Shown here: positions 37,265-46,105 of the stretch, piece after piece
Layout: each line of letters starts with the position of its first letter
Numbering within the stretch: position 1 is the stretch's first letter
DNA from: Prevotella sp. BV3P1
GTDB lineage: Bacteria; Bacteroidota; Bacteroidia; Bacteroidales; Bacteroidaceae
Assembly: GCF_000479005.1 (NCBI RefSeq)
Contig: NZ_AWXC01000043.1
Span: 1-64,000 of the forward strand
Direction: 5' to 3'
DNA: 64,000 nucleotides
Made by a program: the position numbers and the translations under genes
The notes under the pieces: model-generated
Seen by the model: the letters and a program-made list of their open reading frames with translations, nothing else
Told to the model about the DNA's origin: nothing
Database searches by the model: none

Positions 37265-37317
37265 AGCGGCTTGCAATCCGTGGCACTGATGATGTGCCGG
37301 AAGGGTTGTAAGCCGCT
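37265..37317 (-). terminator. Long hairpin just after the PorT-like gene
   Basis: AGCGGCTTGCAA (37265-37276) pairs with 37306-37317 with one mismatch, and an inner GGCAC/GTGCC pairing extends it. It begins six bases past the stop of the minus-strand gene. Confidence 0.55.
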
Positions 37318-37322
37318 GTTTG

Positions 37323-38069
37323 TTATTCAAAATAGAAGGTGAGCACAATCATTTTGGACCGAGATCGATTCACGGATTTGGCATACGGAATCATGTTTTT
37401 ATCCTTCAAACCGTCCGCATGCTTGGCATCGTAGCTGTTGGTCAGGCCAAACAAAAACTTCAATTCGGGTCTTAATTTGAAATAAGGTAGGTAGAAATCG
37501 CATCCCACCCCCACCTCTGCGAATGTTTCATATCGCTTCAAGGCAACGTATTGGTCACTGTTGCCGCTCAAATTCACCATGGGATTCACGCCTGCCATGA
37601 GGTAAGGACGATGGTTGTTGAAGCGAGGTGCGGCAAAAATCAAGTCGAGTGCGGTAGAAATGTACGCCGTCTTTATATCTTGTCGCTCTTCGATGGCCTG
37701 CCCATTCGCATCCTGTTTGTTGAAATTGTGAAACGTCAAGTGGCGATTACCGAAGTACATGGCAGGGGCGATGCGGAATTGAAAGTTGGTACTCAGTCTG
37801 AATTCGCCCAGCACGCCCACCGTTAAACCTGCGTCCCAGCGGTCTTGATCGGTCGTGATGAGTGCTTCGCTCGTCGAACCATCTTCGTGCGTGATGTGCT
37901 GTGTGCCAACGTTATTGAACTCAATGTCCTGAAAATGAGTGCCCAGCAGCACGCCGAAATGGAACGGGCGCAGGTCGGTATACGGCCGATTTTGCACCGT
38001 CCGGTCGGGCTGCGCATGAGCAACCATCGCGCACAGCGCCAGCAGCAGAATCTGAAAAACCTTCTTCAT
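37323..38069 (-). CDS. porT: PorT-like outer-membrane beta-barrel protein
   Basis: A 248-residue exported protein (signal peptide ending VAHAQ) with the pattern of a small 8-stranded barrel and a C-terminal aromatic strand (MIVLTFYFE). The segment FHFGVLLGTHFQDIEFNN and the length match PorT/SprT, a component required for type IX secretion, although other PorT-family (outer_membrane_beta-barrel) proteins look similar. GldH elsewhere in the window is consistent with such a system. It is transcribed alone. Confidence 0.72.
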   Translation of the reverse strand: MKKVFQILLLALCAMVAHAQPDRTVQNRPYTDLRPFHFGVLLGTHFQDIEFNNVGTQHITHEDGSTSEALITTDQDRWDAGLTVGVLGEFRLSTNFQFRIAPAMYFGNRHLTFHNFNKQDANGQAIEERQDIKTAYISTALDLIFAAPRFNNHRPYLMAGVNPMVNLSGNSDQYVALKRYETFAEVGVGCDFYLPYFKLRPELKFLFGLTNSYDAKHADGLKDKNMIPYAKSVNRSRSKMIVLTFYFE

Positions 38070-38203
38070 GATGTATCATTAACGCTATTTTTCGGCGGAT
38101 ATTGCCTTGGGTGCGCTGGGTTTTGACGATAAAAATGAAAACACAAAGTTCTTAATAGTTTTGAAAAAAGTGGCAATCTTACGCTTATCTCGAAAAATAT
38201 GCT

Positions 38204-38211
38204 TATTTTTG
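38204..38211 (+). promoter_or_regulatory. -7 box of the M3 peptidase gene
   Basis: TATTTTTG on the plus strand, about 180 bases before the preferred ATG, leaving a long leader. Confidence 0.45.
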
Positions 38212-38391
38212 TTGACAAGCCATCCCATCTAAAGAAAACTTGTTGAGCGTTTTGCACGGTTTTTTCATCTTCCAACAAGTTTTGTTGTGAGGACATGCGG
38301 GTGGATGGATGAATGAAAATCGTTGGATGAATGCCAGTCCATACACCAACACCATCAGTTCAGAAAGAATGTAACCAAAATCATAAAAACT

Positions 38392-40539
38392 ATGTATCAT
38401 TATTTTAGAAAATCTTTTTTAGGAATTACAATGTTATGCGCGGCCCTGTGTGCAACCACACTAACGGGCTGCACAGACAAGAAAGGAGCCGATTTGGACA
38501 ACAACCCTTTGATGAAAGAGAGCACGCTACCTTTTGGCGCGCCTGATTTTAGTAAAATCAAAACCGAACATTTTTTGCCAGCGATGAAAGCTGGAATCGA
38601 ACAACAGCGTGAGGCCATCAAGGCCATTGTGGATAACAAGGACTCGGCGACATTCGAGAACACCATTCTGGCTTACGAAAAGAGTGGCGTATTGCTCGAC
38701 CGAGTAACCAGCATTTTCTATGGGCTTACCAGTGCAGACAAGACCCCTGAACTGGAGAAAGTAGAGAACGAGGCTGTGCCTTTGCTCACCGATTTCAACA
38801 ACGAGATATCGTTCAACCAACCTTTCTTCGATCGAATCAAATATGTTTACGATCACGAACACGATAAGTTGCAAGGCGAAGACAAAAAGTTGTTGGAAGA
38901 AGTGTATAAGAATTTCGTGCGTTCTGGGGCTTTGTTGCCGGCAGATAAGAAAAAGCGCATGGAGGAAATCAACAACAAAATTGCCAAATTGCAGCAGGAT
39001 TTTGGTAACATGTTGCCAAAAGCTACCAACGAAGCGGCCATTTGGGTGGACAAGGTTGAAGACCTGGCCGGACTGAGTGAGGCGGATATCGCACAGTGCA
39101 AGAAAGACGCTGAGAGCCGTGATGGCAAGGCGCCTTACTGCATCGTGATTACCAACACCACGCAACAGCCCATCTTGGCAAGCCTTGAAAACCGTGCGTT
39201 GCGCGAGCGTGTGTTCAATGCTTCCATTCATCGTGCCGACGGAACAGGAAAATTCAACACCTTCCCCATCATCGTTGAGATGGCAAAGCTGCGTGCTGAG
39301 AAGGCCGAACTGATGGGATTCAAGAATTATGCGGCCTACTCGCTGGACAATACCATGGCGAAAAATATGGACAATTTAAATGCTTTCCTCAAGCAGTTGA
39401 TTGGTGCTTACACGCCAAAGGCCGATGAGGAAACGCGCGCCATCGAGGCGTATGCGCAGAAAACCATGGGAACTGATTTCAAATTGCAGCCTTACGACCG
39501 GTTCTATTATTCGGCTAAGATGAAGAAAGAGCAGTTCAACTTCTCGGAAGATGAGGTGAAACCCTATTTCAACCTCGACTCTGTACTGGTTAATGGCGTG
39601 TTCTTTGCCGCCAATAAGGCTTACGGACTTTCTTTCAAAGAGCGTACCGACCTGCCTACTTACCACAAGGACATGAAGGTGTTCGACGTGATGGACAAGG
39701 ATGGCAAGCAGCTGGCATTGTTCTATGTTGACTATTTCCGCCGACCAACCAAGCGCGGTGGCGCATGGATGAGCTCGTTTGCCAAGCAGAGCAAGTTGCG
39801 CAACCAGCTGCCTATGATATATAATGTGTGCAACTTTGCCAAGGCTCCCGAGGGACAACCCACGTTGCTTACTTGGGATGAGGCAACCACCATGTTCCAC
39901 GAGTTTGGCCATGCGCTGCACGGAATGCTCTCGAATTGTAAGTACAACACGTTGAGTGGAACGGCTGTGACGCGCGACTTCGTAGAGATGCCCTCACAGT
40001 TTAACGAGTCGTTTGCCGTCATTCCCGAAGTGTTCGCTAACTTCGCCAAGCATTATAAGACCCAAAAACCCATGCCGGAAGAGTTGAAACAGAAGATGCT
40101 CAACTCACTTCAATTCCATTCAGCATACGCCTTGGGCGAGAACCTGGCAGCCACCTGTCTGGATTTGGCTTGGCACAACATGGCTTCATCGCAAATTCCT
40201 GCGGCCGACAAGGCTGGCGAGTTTGAGACAAAGGCACTCCAAGGAATTGGACTGTACAACGTTCAGATTCCTCCACGCTATTCTACCTCGTACTTCAACC
40301 ATGTGTGGGGCGGCGGCTATGCGGCTGGCTATTACAGCTATCTGTGGTCGGAGGTGCTCGCTGTTAACGTGGCCGACTACTTCAAGGCGCATGGCGCATT
40401 GAAACCAGAGGTAGGTCAGGCTTTCCGTGACAAGGTGCTCAGCCGAGGCAATACGGGCGACCTGATGCAGATGTTCTGCGACTTTACAGGCTTGAAGGCA
40501 CCTGATGCCAAGGCCTTGTTGAAGGCTCGTGGACTTTGA
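38392..40539 (+). CDS. M3-family metallopeptidase (peptidyl-dipeptidase Dcp-like) lipoprotein
   Basis: Zinc peptidase acting on short peptides. The ATG at 38392 starts a lipoprotein signal (ITMLCAALCATTLTGC), so 715 residues; an earlier in-frame ATG would bury that signal. The active site MFHEFGHALHGML is intact, followed by the downstream Glu helix and the M3 C-terminal motif IPPRYSTSYFNHVWGGGYAAGYYSYLWS read in pieces. Lipoprotein M3 enzymes in Bacteroidota are likely periplasmic. A hairpin at 40588-40653 may end the transcript. Confidence 0.92.
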   Translation: MYHYFRKSFLGITMLCAALCATTLTGCTDKKGADLDNNPLMKESTLPFGAPDFSKIKTEHFLPAMKAGIEQQREAIKAIVDNKDSATFENTILAYEKSGVLLDRVTSIFYGLTSADKTPELEKVENEAVPLLTDFNNEISFNQPFFDRIKYVYDHEHDKLQGEDKKLLEEVYKNFVRSGALLPADKKKRMEEINNKIAKLQQDFGNMLPKATNEAAIWVDKVEDLAGLSEADIAQCKKDAESRDGKAPYCIVITNTTQQPILASLENRALRERVFNASIHRADGTGKFNTFPIIVEMAKLRAEKAELMGFKNYAAYSLDNTMAKNMDNLNAFLKQLIGAYTPKADEETRAIEAYAQKTMGTDFKLQPYDRFYYSAKMKKEQFNFSEDEVKPYFNLDSVLVNGVFFAANKAYGLSFKERTDLPTYHKDMKVFDVMDKDGKQLALFYVDYFRRPTKRGGAWMSSFAKQSKLRNQLPMIYNVCNFAKAPEGQPTLLTWDEATTMFHEFGHALHGMLSNCKYNTLSGTAVTRDFVEMPSQFNESFAVIPEVFANFAKHYKTQKPMPEELKQKMLNSLQFHSAYALGENLAATCLDLAWHNMASSQIPAADKAGEFETKALQGIGLYNVQIPPRYSTSYFNHVWGGGYAAGYYSYLWSEVLAVNVADYFKAHGALKPEVGQAFRDKVLSRGNTGDLMQMFCDFTGLKAPDAKALLKARGL

Positions 40540-41096
40540 TAGACCTTCGTCTAAAGACTGATTAGAATTTTAATTAGAGCGTTACCTCATCTTGTTTTCC
40601 TAGCAGGTGGCCGATTTTTCAGGCCCATCGCTACTGCCAAGTGAAACAAGATGGGGCAACATGTTTTTATGATAAGCTGACTTGTGTCGGAAAACTGTCA
40701 CGCAGAACTTGCCTCATGCCCCGCTCTCAAATCCCGCCCTTATATTCTCTTGTTTTCCAGCCGTTTAGAACATTTTTCCAAAAGCATAAAGATTGAATGG
40801 CAAAGTCATTGAGTTTAGCGTCCAAAGTCATTGGGTTTGGCATCCAAATGCAGTGGGTTTGCGCTCCAAAGTCATGGAGTTTGAAAATCCTCCCCAAAAA
40901 CTTGGGCGGGCCACGGGTGAAATGAGGCGAATAGGGCGTGCAGCGTAGGGTAGCACCAAGGATTCGCATCACTTTTTCTTTCGTGGCGAATTTCAATTTC
41001 ACATCAAAAAACCTTTTTCATTGAAAGTACCGTGCGTATTCTATGTAAAATAACGTTTTTTACAATCATTGATGCGGTTCATTCAAGTGTTTTTCG
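40540..41096. other. Gene-free stretch with hairpin and repeats
   Basis: No supported gene. CATCTTGTTT (40588-40597) pairs exactly with 40644-40653, a possible terminator without a strong T run. The five-unit 22-bp repeat fills 40778-40887. An open minus-strand frame across the repeat is discounted because its codons follow the 22-bp period. Confidence 0.6.
40778..40887 (+). repeat. 22-bp-period intergenic repeat, locus C (5 units)
   Basis: Five 22-base units begin at 40778, 40800, 40822, 40844 and 40866, with core CCAAAGTCATTGGGTTTGG. The first unit carries the AAAAGCAT variant; the last reads CATGGAGTTTGAAAATCC, like the ends of loci A and D. Confidence 0.85.
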
Positions 41097-41104
41097 TAAC
41101 TTTG
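41097..41104 (+). promoter_or_regulatory. -7 box of the IMP cyclohydrolase gene
   Basis: TAACTTTG, 21 bases before the ATG at 41126. It rules out the earlier in-frame ATG at 41069 as a start. Confidence 0.65.
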
Positions 41105-41125
41105 TGGGCAAATACACATAAAAAT

Positions 41126-41719
41126 ATGGCTGGAGTAAAACAAATTAAAACAGCGTTGGTTTCCGTCTTTCACAAAGATGGATTGGAGACACTGTTGGCA
41201 AAGTTGGATTCTGAGGGCGTTAAATTCCTTTCAACAGGTGGTACACAACGGTTTATCGAGTCGTTGGGCTACGAATGTCAAACGGTGGAGAGCGTGACTT
41301 CTTATCCATCTATCTTGGGTGGACGCGTCAAGACGTTGCACCCCAAGGTGTTCGGTGGTATCCTTGCCCGTCGTGAAAACGAGGGCGACAAGGCGCAGAT
41401 GCAGCAATATGACATCCCGGCAATCGACTTGGTGGTGGTTGACCTTTATCCTTTCGAGGAGACTGTGGCCAGTGGTGCTTCAGAACAAGAAATCATTGAG
41501 AAGATTGACATTGGGGGTATCTCCCTGATTCGCGCTGGTGCTAAAAACTTCAACGATGTGGTTATCGTGCCAAGTAAGAACGAATATGGCATGTTGCAGG
41601 GCATCCTTGACAAGAATGGCGCACAAACCACGCTCGAAGAGCGAAAGCAGTTTGCCGAGCGTGCCTTTGGGGTGAGCAGCCACTATGACACGGCTATCCA
41701 CCAATGGTTTGCAAAATAA
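41126..41719 (+). CDS. purH: IMP cyclohydrolase, PurH N-terminal domain only
   Basis: Closes the purine ring of FAICAR to give IMP. The 197 residues cover exactly the MGS-like cyclohydrolase domain of PurH: ALVSVFHKDGLETL, FLSTGGTQRFIE, GGRVKTLHPKVFGGILARR, VVDLYPFEETV and KIDIGGISLIRAGAKN. It ends with HYDTAIHQWF, where the transformylase domain would begin in fused PurH. That activity is encoded by the distant gene at 32963-34144. It stands directly before the mre operon. Confidence 0.92.
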   Translation: MAGVKQIKTALVSVFHKDGLETLLAKLDSEGVKFLSTGGTQRFIESLGYECQTVESVTSYPSILGGRVKTLHPKVFGGILARRENEGDKAQMQQYDIPAIDLVVVDLYPFEETVASGASEQEIIEKIDIGGISLIRAGAKNFNDVVIVPSKNEYGMLQGILDKNGAQTTLEERKQFAERAFGVSSHYDTAIHQWFAK

Positions 41720-41788
41720 AGATGATATAGGCTGGCAGGGGGTGGCTCCGTGTCGGCATTTAGGCCTAAAAATAAAATATAAACAGAT

Positions 41789-42811
41789 ATGGGATTTTTT
41801 TCTTTTATCCAAGAAATAGCAATGGACTTGGGTACCGCCAACACCATCATCATCAGTGATGACAAGATTGTGGTTGATGAACCGTCGGTTGTTGCGCTGG
41901 ATCGTCGCACCGACAAGATGATTGCTGTGGGCGAGAAGGCGAAGTTGATGTACGAGAAGACGCACGACAACATTCGCACCATTCGTCCGCTGCGCGACGG
42001 AGTAATCGCCGACTTTACGGCCTGCGAGCAGATGATGCGTGGCTTAATCAAGATGGTGAGACCTGGTAGACGCTTGTTCTCAACGTCACTTCGCATGGTC
42101 ATCGGGGTTCCATCGGGCAGTACCGAGGTGGAACTTCGTGCCGTACGCGACTCGGCAGAACATGCCGACGGTCGTGATGTGTACCTGATTTTTGAACCGA
42201 TGGCGGCCGCCATTGGTATCGGTATCGACGTTGAGGCACCGGAAGGCAACATGATTGTGGACATCGGTGGAGGTAGTACCGAGATTGCTGTGATCTCGTT
42301 GGGTGGCATTGTGTCGAACAACTCCATTCGTACGGCCGGTGATGACTTGACGGCCGACATCCAGGAATACATGAGTAGGCAGCACAATGTCAAGGTCAGC
42401 GAGCGCATGGCTGAACGTATCAAGATTCACGTTGGCTCTGCGTTGACCGATTTGGGCGAAGAGGCTCCTGAGGATTATGTGGTTCATGGACCTAACAGAA
42501 TTACAGCCTTGCCGATGGAGGTGCCCGTTTGTTATCAAGAAATAGCGCACTGTTTGGATAAGACCGTGGCCAAGATAGAGAATGCAGTGCTGTCTGCTTT
42601 GGAGGCAACGCCGCCTGAGTTGTACGCAGACATTGTGAAAAATGGCATCTATCTCAGTGGTGGCGGAGCCTTGCTGCGCGGACTTGACAGGCGATTGACT
42701 GACAAAATCAACATTCCTTTCCACATTGCAGAAGATCCATTGCACAGTGTGGCAAAGGGAGCAGGCATCGCTTTGAAGAATGTAGACCGCTTCTCGTTCT
42801 TGATGAGATAA
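41789..42811 (+). CDS. mreB: Rod-shape-determining protein MreB
   Basis: Actin-like filament protein that guides lateral cell-wall synthesis on the inner membrane. Landmarks are MDLGTANTIII (phosphate 1), IGVPSGSTEVELRAVRDSAEHA, FEPMAAAIG and IVDIGGGSTEIAVISLGGIV (phosphate 2), and YLSGGGALLRGLD (adenosine). The 340-residue length is standard. First gene of mreB-mreC-mreD-mrdA-rodA. Confidence 0.97.
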   Translation: MGFFSFIQEIAMDLGTANTIIISDDKIVVDEPSVVALDRRTDKMIAVGEKAKLMYEKTHDNIRTIRPLRDGVIADFTACEQMMRGLIKMVRPGRRLFSTSLRMVIGVPSGSTEVELRAVRDSAEHADGRDVYLIFEPMAAAIGIGIDVEAPEGNMIVDIGGGSTEIAVISLGGIVSNNSIRTAGDDLTADIQEYMSRQHNVKVSERMAERIKIHVGSALTDLGEEAPEDYVVHGPNRITALPMEVPVCYQEIAHCLDKTVAKIENAVLSALEATPPELYADIVKNGIYLSGGGALLRGLDRRLTDKINIPFHIAEDPLHSVAKGAGIALKNVDRFSFLMR

Positions 42812-42849
42812 CGGTTAAGGGTTTGTGACACTGAAAATCAATTGTATGC

Positions 42850-43713
42850 ATGCGGAATCTCATTGAGTTTCTTGCAAAACACCACCATTGGTTTGTTTTT
42901 ATATTGCTTGAAGCTATCAGTTTTACGTTGCTGTTCAGGTACAACAGTTACCAGAACAGCGTGTGGTTCTCGTCTGCGAATGTCGTGACGGGAAAGGTCT
43001 ATGAGTGGAGTTCGCAACTGGAAAAATTCTTCTCATTGGCCACGGTCAACCAGCATTTGACCCAACGAAATCTGGCTTTAGAGCAAAAAGTTGTGGAGCT
43101 TTCGGAGAAGCTGACGGCTGTAACGAAGGATTCATCATACGTCAAAGCCGATGTCACCCAGCAGTTGTCCCAGTTTAAGCAGATTCCTGCCAAGGTGGTG
43201 AGCAACTCTTTGAAGGATGCCAACAACCTGATGACCATTGATAAAGGGTCGGTTGACGGTGTGCGAAAAGACATGGGTGTGGTCAGTGGGACAGGCGTTG
43301 TGGGGATTGTTTATTTGGTTTCGTCACACTATGCCGTCGTGATTCCGCTGCTCAACGCAAAGTCGAATGTGAGTTGTAAGATTGAGAATCGCAACTATTT
43401 TGGTTTTCTCAACTGGCGTGGAGGCTCCACCGATCAGGCCTTCTTGGATGACATTCCACGGCATGCGCGTTTCAAATTGCACGAAAACATCGTAACCAGT
43501 GGTTACTCATCGGTGTTCCCGCCTGGCATTTTGGTGGGAAAAATTTTGCATGTTTACAATTCTCCTGATGGTGCTTCGTATCGGTTGTGCGTTCAGCTCG
43601 CCACCGATTTTTCCACATTGCGTGATGTTTCCGTCATCGACAACACGCTGATGAAAGAGCGAATTGAGGTGATGAGAGCCGCACGTGATTCGATGGAAGT
43701 GAAAGACGATTAA
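42850..43713 (+). CDS. mreC: Rod-shape-determining protein MreC
   Basis: Bitopic membrane protein linking MreB filaments to PBP2. It has one N-terminal membrane helix (about 13-30), a coiled coil (about 60-100) and a beta-rich periplasmic domain with NNLMTIDKGSVDGVRKDMGVV and ENIVTSGYSSVFPPGILVGKI. It lies 38 bases after mreB. Confidence 0.95.
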   Translation: MRNLIEFLAKHHHWFVFILLEAISFTLLFRYNSYQNSVWFSSANVVTGKVYEWSSQLEKFFSLATVNQHLTQRNLALEQKVVELSEKLTAVTKDSSYVKADVTQQLSQFKQIPAKVVSNSLKDANNLMTIDKGSVDGVRKDMGVVSGTGVVGIVYLVSSHYAVVIPLLNAKSNVSCKIENRNYFGFLNWRGGSTDQAFLDDIPRHARFKLHENIVTSGYSSVFPPGILVGKILHVYNSPDGASYRLCVQLATDFSTLRDVSVIDNTLMKERIEVMRAARDSMEVKDD

Positions 43714-43724
43714 AGTTATTGGAT

Positions 43725-44225
43725 ATGAGTATAGACATATTGAAAGGAATATCATTCTTTGTCCTGCTCTTGTTGCTGCAAGTGTTGGTGTTCAACCATA
43801 TCCATCTCTTTGGTTTCGCCACCCCTTTGCTGTATGTTTACGTCATGTTGCTCTTCCGACGCAACTTCCCTAAGTGGGCAATCTTGTGTTGCGGATTCTT
43901 AGGGGGCTTATGTGTTGACATCTTTTCCAACACCCCTGGCTTGGCCGCAGCCAGCATGACGTTCATCGGTTTGCTGCAACCTTACGTGCTGATGTTATTC
44001 TTGCCTCGCGAGAGTGCTGATGATTTGCAGCCGTCCATGCGGTCGTTGGGCGTGGTATCGTTTTTGAATTATGCGTTGTTGCTGGTGTTTTTGTACTGCA
44101 TTGTCTTTTTCACACTCGAGTCATTCAGCTTCTTCAATTGGATGCAATGGCTCAAATGCGTTGGCGGCAGCACGGTACTGACATTAATATTGCTGCTCAC
44201 TTTAGAAAACATGCGGAAGAGTTAG
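43725..44225 (+). CDS. mreD: Rod-shape-determining protein MreD
   Basis: Polytopic inner-membrane partner of MreC, about 166 residues and almost wholly hydrophobic, with five to six predicted helices. The motif CGFLGGLCVDIFSNTPGLAAASM is characteristic. The ATG at 43725 is preferred over a TTG two codons upstream. Spacing to mreC is 11 bases. Confidence 0.9.
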   Translation: MSIDILKGISFFVLLLLLQVLVFNHIHLFGFATPLLYVYVMLLFRRNFPKWAILCCGFLGGLCVDIFSNTPGLAAASMTFIGLLQPYVLMLFLPRESADDLQPSMRSLGVVSFLNYALLLVFLYCIVFFTLESFSFFNWMQWLKCVGGSTVLTLILLLTLENMRKS

Positions 44226-44254
44226 TGGGTGGATGAGGCTTTTGTTGCGGATGA

Positions 44255-46105
44255 ATGAAGGATTATAATCTTGAAAAACGTAGATATGTCATAGCCGGGG
44301 TGGCCATCGTGATTGTGGTCATCTATATCATTCGTCTGTTTACCTTGCAGTTGTTAAGCGACGATTATAAGAAGAATGCCGACAGTAACGCCTTTCTTAA
44401 GAAGATAGATTATCCCTCTCGTGGCATCATTACCGATCGCCATGGCAAACTCATGGTGTACAACCAGCCTGCTTACGACATCATGGTGGTGATGAATGAG
44501 CAGAAAAACAGGATTGACACCCTCGAGTTTTGCGAAGCCTTGGGCATTACCAAAGACTTTTTTAAGGCGCGCATGGCCGAGATTAAGGATAGAAACAAAA
44601 ATCCCGGTTATTCGCGTTTTACGCAACAACTCTTCATGAGTCAGTTGAGCGACAAAGAGTTCAGCGTGTTTCAAGAGAAGATGTATCGCTTTCCAGGGTT
44701 CTATGTTCAGAAGCGAAGCATTCGGCAATATCAATATCCTTACGCAGCACATGTGTTGGGAGATGTGGCCGAAGTTTCGCCAAGTGACATCGAAGCGGAC
44801 GACTATTACCAGGCTGGCGACTATATAGGAAAGTTGGGTGTGGAGCGTTCTTACGAGAAACAGTTGCGTGGACAGAAAGGTGTTCAAATCTTGTTGCGTG
44901 ACGTGCACGGCAAAGTTCAGGGGAGTTATCAAAACGGCGAGCTTGATACTAAGCCCATTCCCGGCAAGAACCTCACTCTATCCATCGACCTTGATCTGCA
45001 AGCGTTGGGTGAGAGATTGCTGCAAGGAAAGATAGGAAGCATCGTTGCCATTGAGCCTTCCACGGGCGAAGTGCTGTGCATGGTGTCGTCACCCACCTAC
45101 GATCCGCGTTGGATGGTGGGGAAGAAAAGGGCGAAAGTTCATCGTGCGTTGCAGCGAAACCAATGGAAACCCCTGCTGAATCGAAGCATCATGGGGCAGT
45201 ATCCACCAGGGTCTACCTTCAAAACTACGCAGGCTTTGACCTATCTCTCAGAGGGAATCATCTCTCCCTCCACGTCGTTTGCTTGCCATCGCGGATTCTA
45301 TTACCGCGGACTTCACGTGGGTTGTCACGGTCATGCCTCACCCTTGTCACTCGTACCGGCCATCAGTACGTCGTGCAACGCTTATTTCTGTTGGGGATTG
45401 TACTATATGATAGGCAACCGACGCAAATACAAGAACGTGCAAACCGCCATGGACACTTGGCGCGACTACATGGTGAGCATGGGCTTTGGCTATAAACTTG
45501 GCATCGATTTGCCAAGTGAAAAGCGCGGATTGATACCCAATTCGGCTTTCTATGACAAAGCCTATCATGGTTCATGGAACGGCTTAACCATCATTAGTAT
45601 CTCCATTGGACAGGGAGAAGTGAACCTCACTCCCTTGCAAATTGCCAACCTTGGGGCAACCATTGCTAACCGGGGCTACTATCATGTGCCGCATGTGGTG
45701 CGCAAAGTGCAAGGCGAACCGCTCGATACCCTGTTCACTCGACGCCATTATACCAAGGCCAACAAGCGGGCATACGAATATGTTGTGGCGGGAATGCGTT
45801 CGGCTGTTGAGCGCGGAACCTGCCGAGCTGCCAATCGAGCTGATTATGCTGTGTGCGGAAAGACAGGTACGGCGCAGAATCGGGGACACGACCATTCGGT
45901 CTTCATGGGCTTCGCTCCGATGAACAACCCAAAGATAGCCATTGCCGTATATGTGGAGAATGGCGGATTTGGAGCCGATTATGGTGTGCCAATTGGTTCT
46001 CTCATGATGGAACAATATATTAAAGGAAAGCTTTCTCCGGCATCGGAAGCGAAAGCAAAAACAATGCAAAATCGTCGAATAGGATATGGCTCGAGTAACC
46101 GATAA
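44255..46105 (+). CDS. mrdA: Penicillin-binding protein 2 (MrdA), elongasome transpeptidase
   Basis: Class B PBP cross-linking lateral-wall peptidoglycan. An N-terminal membrane helix (about 12-30) precedes a pedestal/dimerisation region with SRGIITDRHGKLMVYNQPAYDI. In the transpeptidase domain the active-site serine is S320 in PGSTFKTTQAL, with SxN as STSCNAYF and KTGTAQ near 540. At 616 residues it is normal. It overlaps rodA by 20 bases, so the pair is co-translated. Confidence 0.95.
   Translation: MKDYNLEKRRYVIAGVAIVIVVIYIIRLFTLQLLSDDYKKNADSNAFLKKIDYPSRGIITDRHGKLMVYNQPAYDIMVVMNEQKNRIDTLEFCEALGITKDFFKARMAEIKDRNKNPGYSRFTQQLFMSQLSDKEFSVFQEKMYRFPGFYVQKRSIRQYQYPYAAHVLGDVAEVSPSDIEADDYYQAGDYIGKLGVERSYEKQLRGQKGVQILLRDVHGKVQGSYQNGELDTKPIPGKNLTLSIDLDLQALGERLLQGKIGSIVAIEPSTGEVLCMVSSPTYDPRWMVGKKRAKVHRALQRNQWKPLLNRSIMGQYPPGSTFKTTQALTYLSEGIISPSTSFACHRGFYYRGLHVGCHGHASPLSLVPAISTSCNAYFCWGLYYMIGNRRKYKNVQTAMDTWRDYMVSMGFGYKLGIDLPSEKRGLIPNSAFYDKAYHGSWNGLTIISISIGQGEVNLTPLQIANLGATIANRGYYHVPHVVRKVQGEPLDTLFTRRHYTKANKRAYEYVVAGMRSAVERGTCRAANRADYAVCGKTGTAQNRGHDHSVFMGFAPMNNPKIAIAVYVENGGFGADYGVPIGSLMMEQYIKGKLSPASEAKAKTMQNRRIGYGSSNR

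Noticed and set aside
40778..40887. CRISPR array
   Set aside because: Units are contiguous 22-base repeats with degenerate sequence and no unique spacers; no cas gene is present in the window.
40727..41002. Minus-strand protein of 91 residues
   Set aside because: The frame runs through the 22-bp repeat array and shows no family features; the repeat, not coding, explains it.
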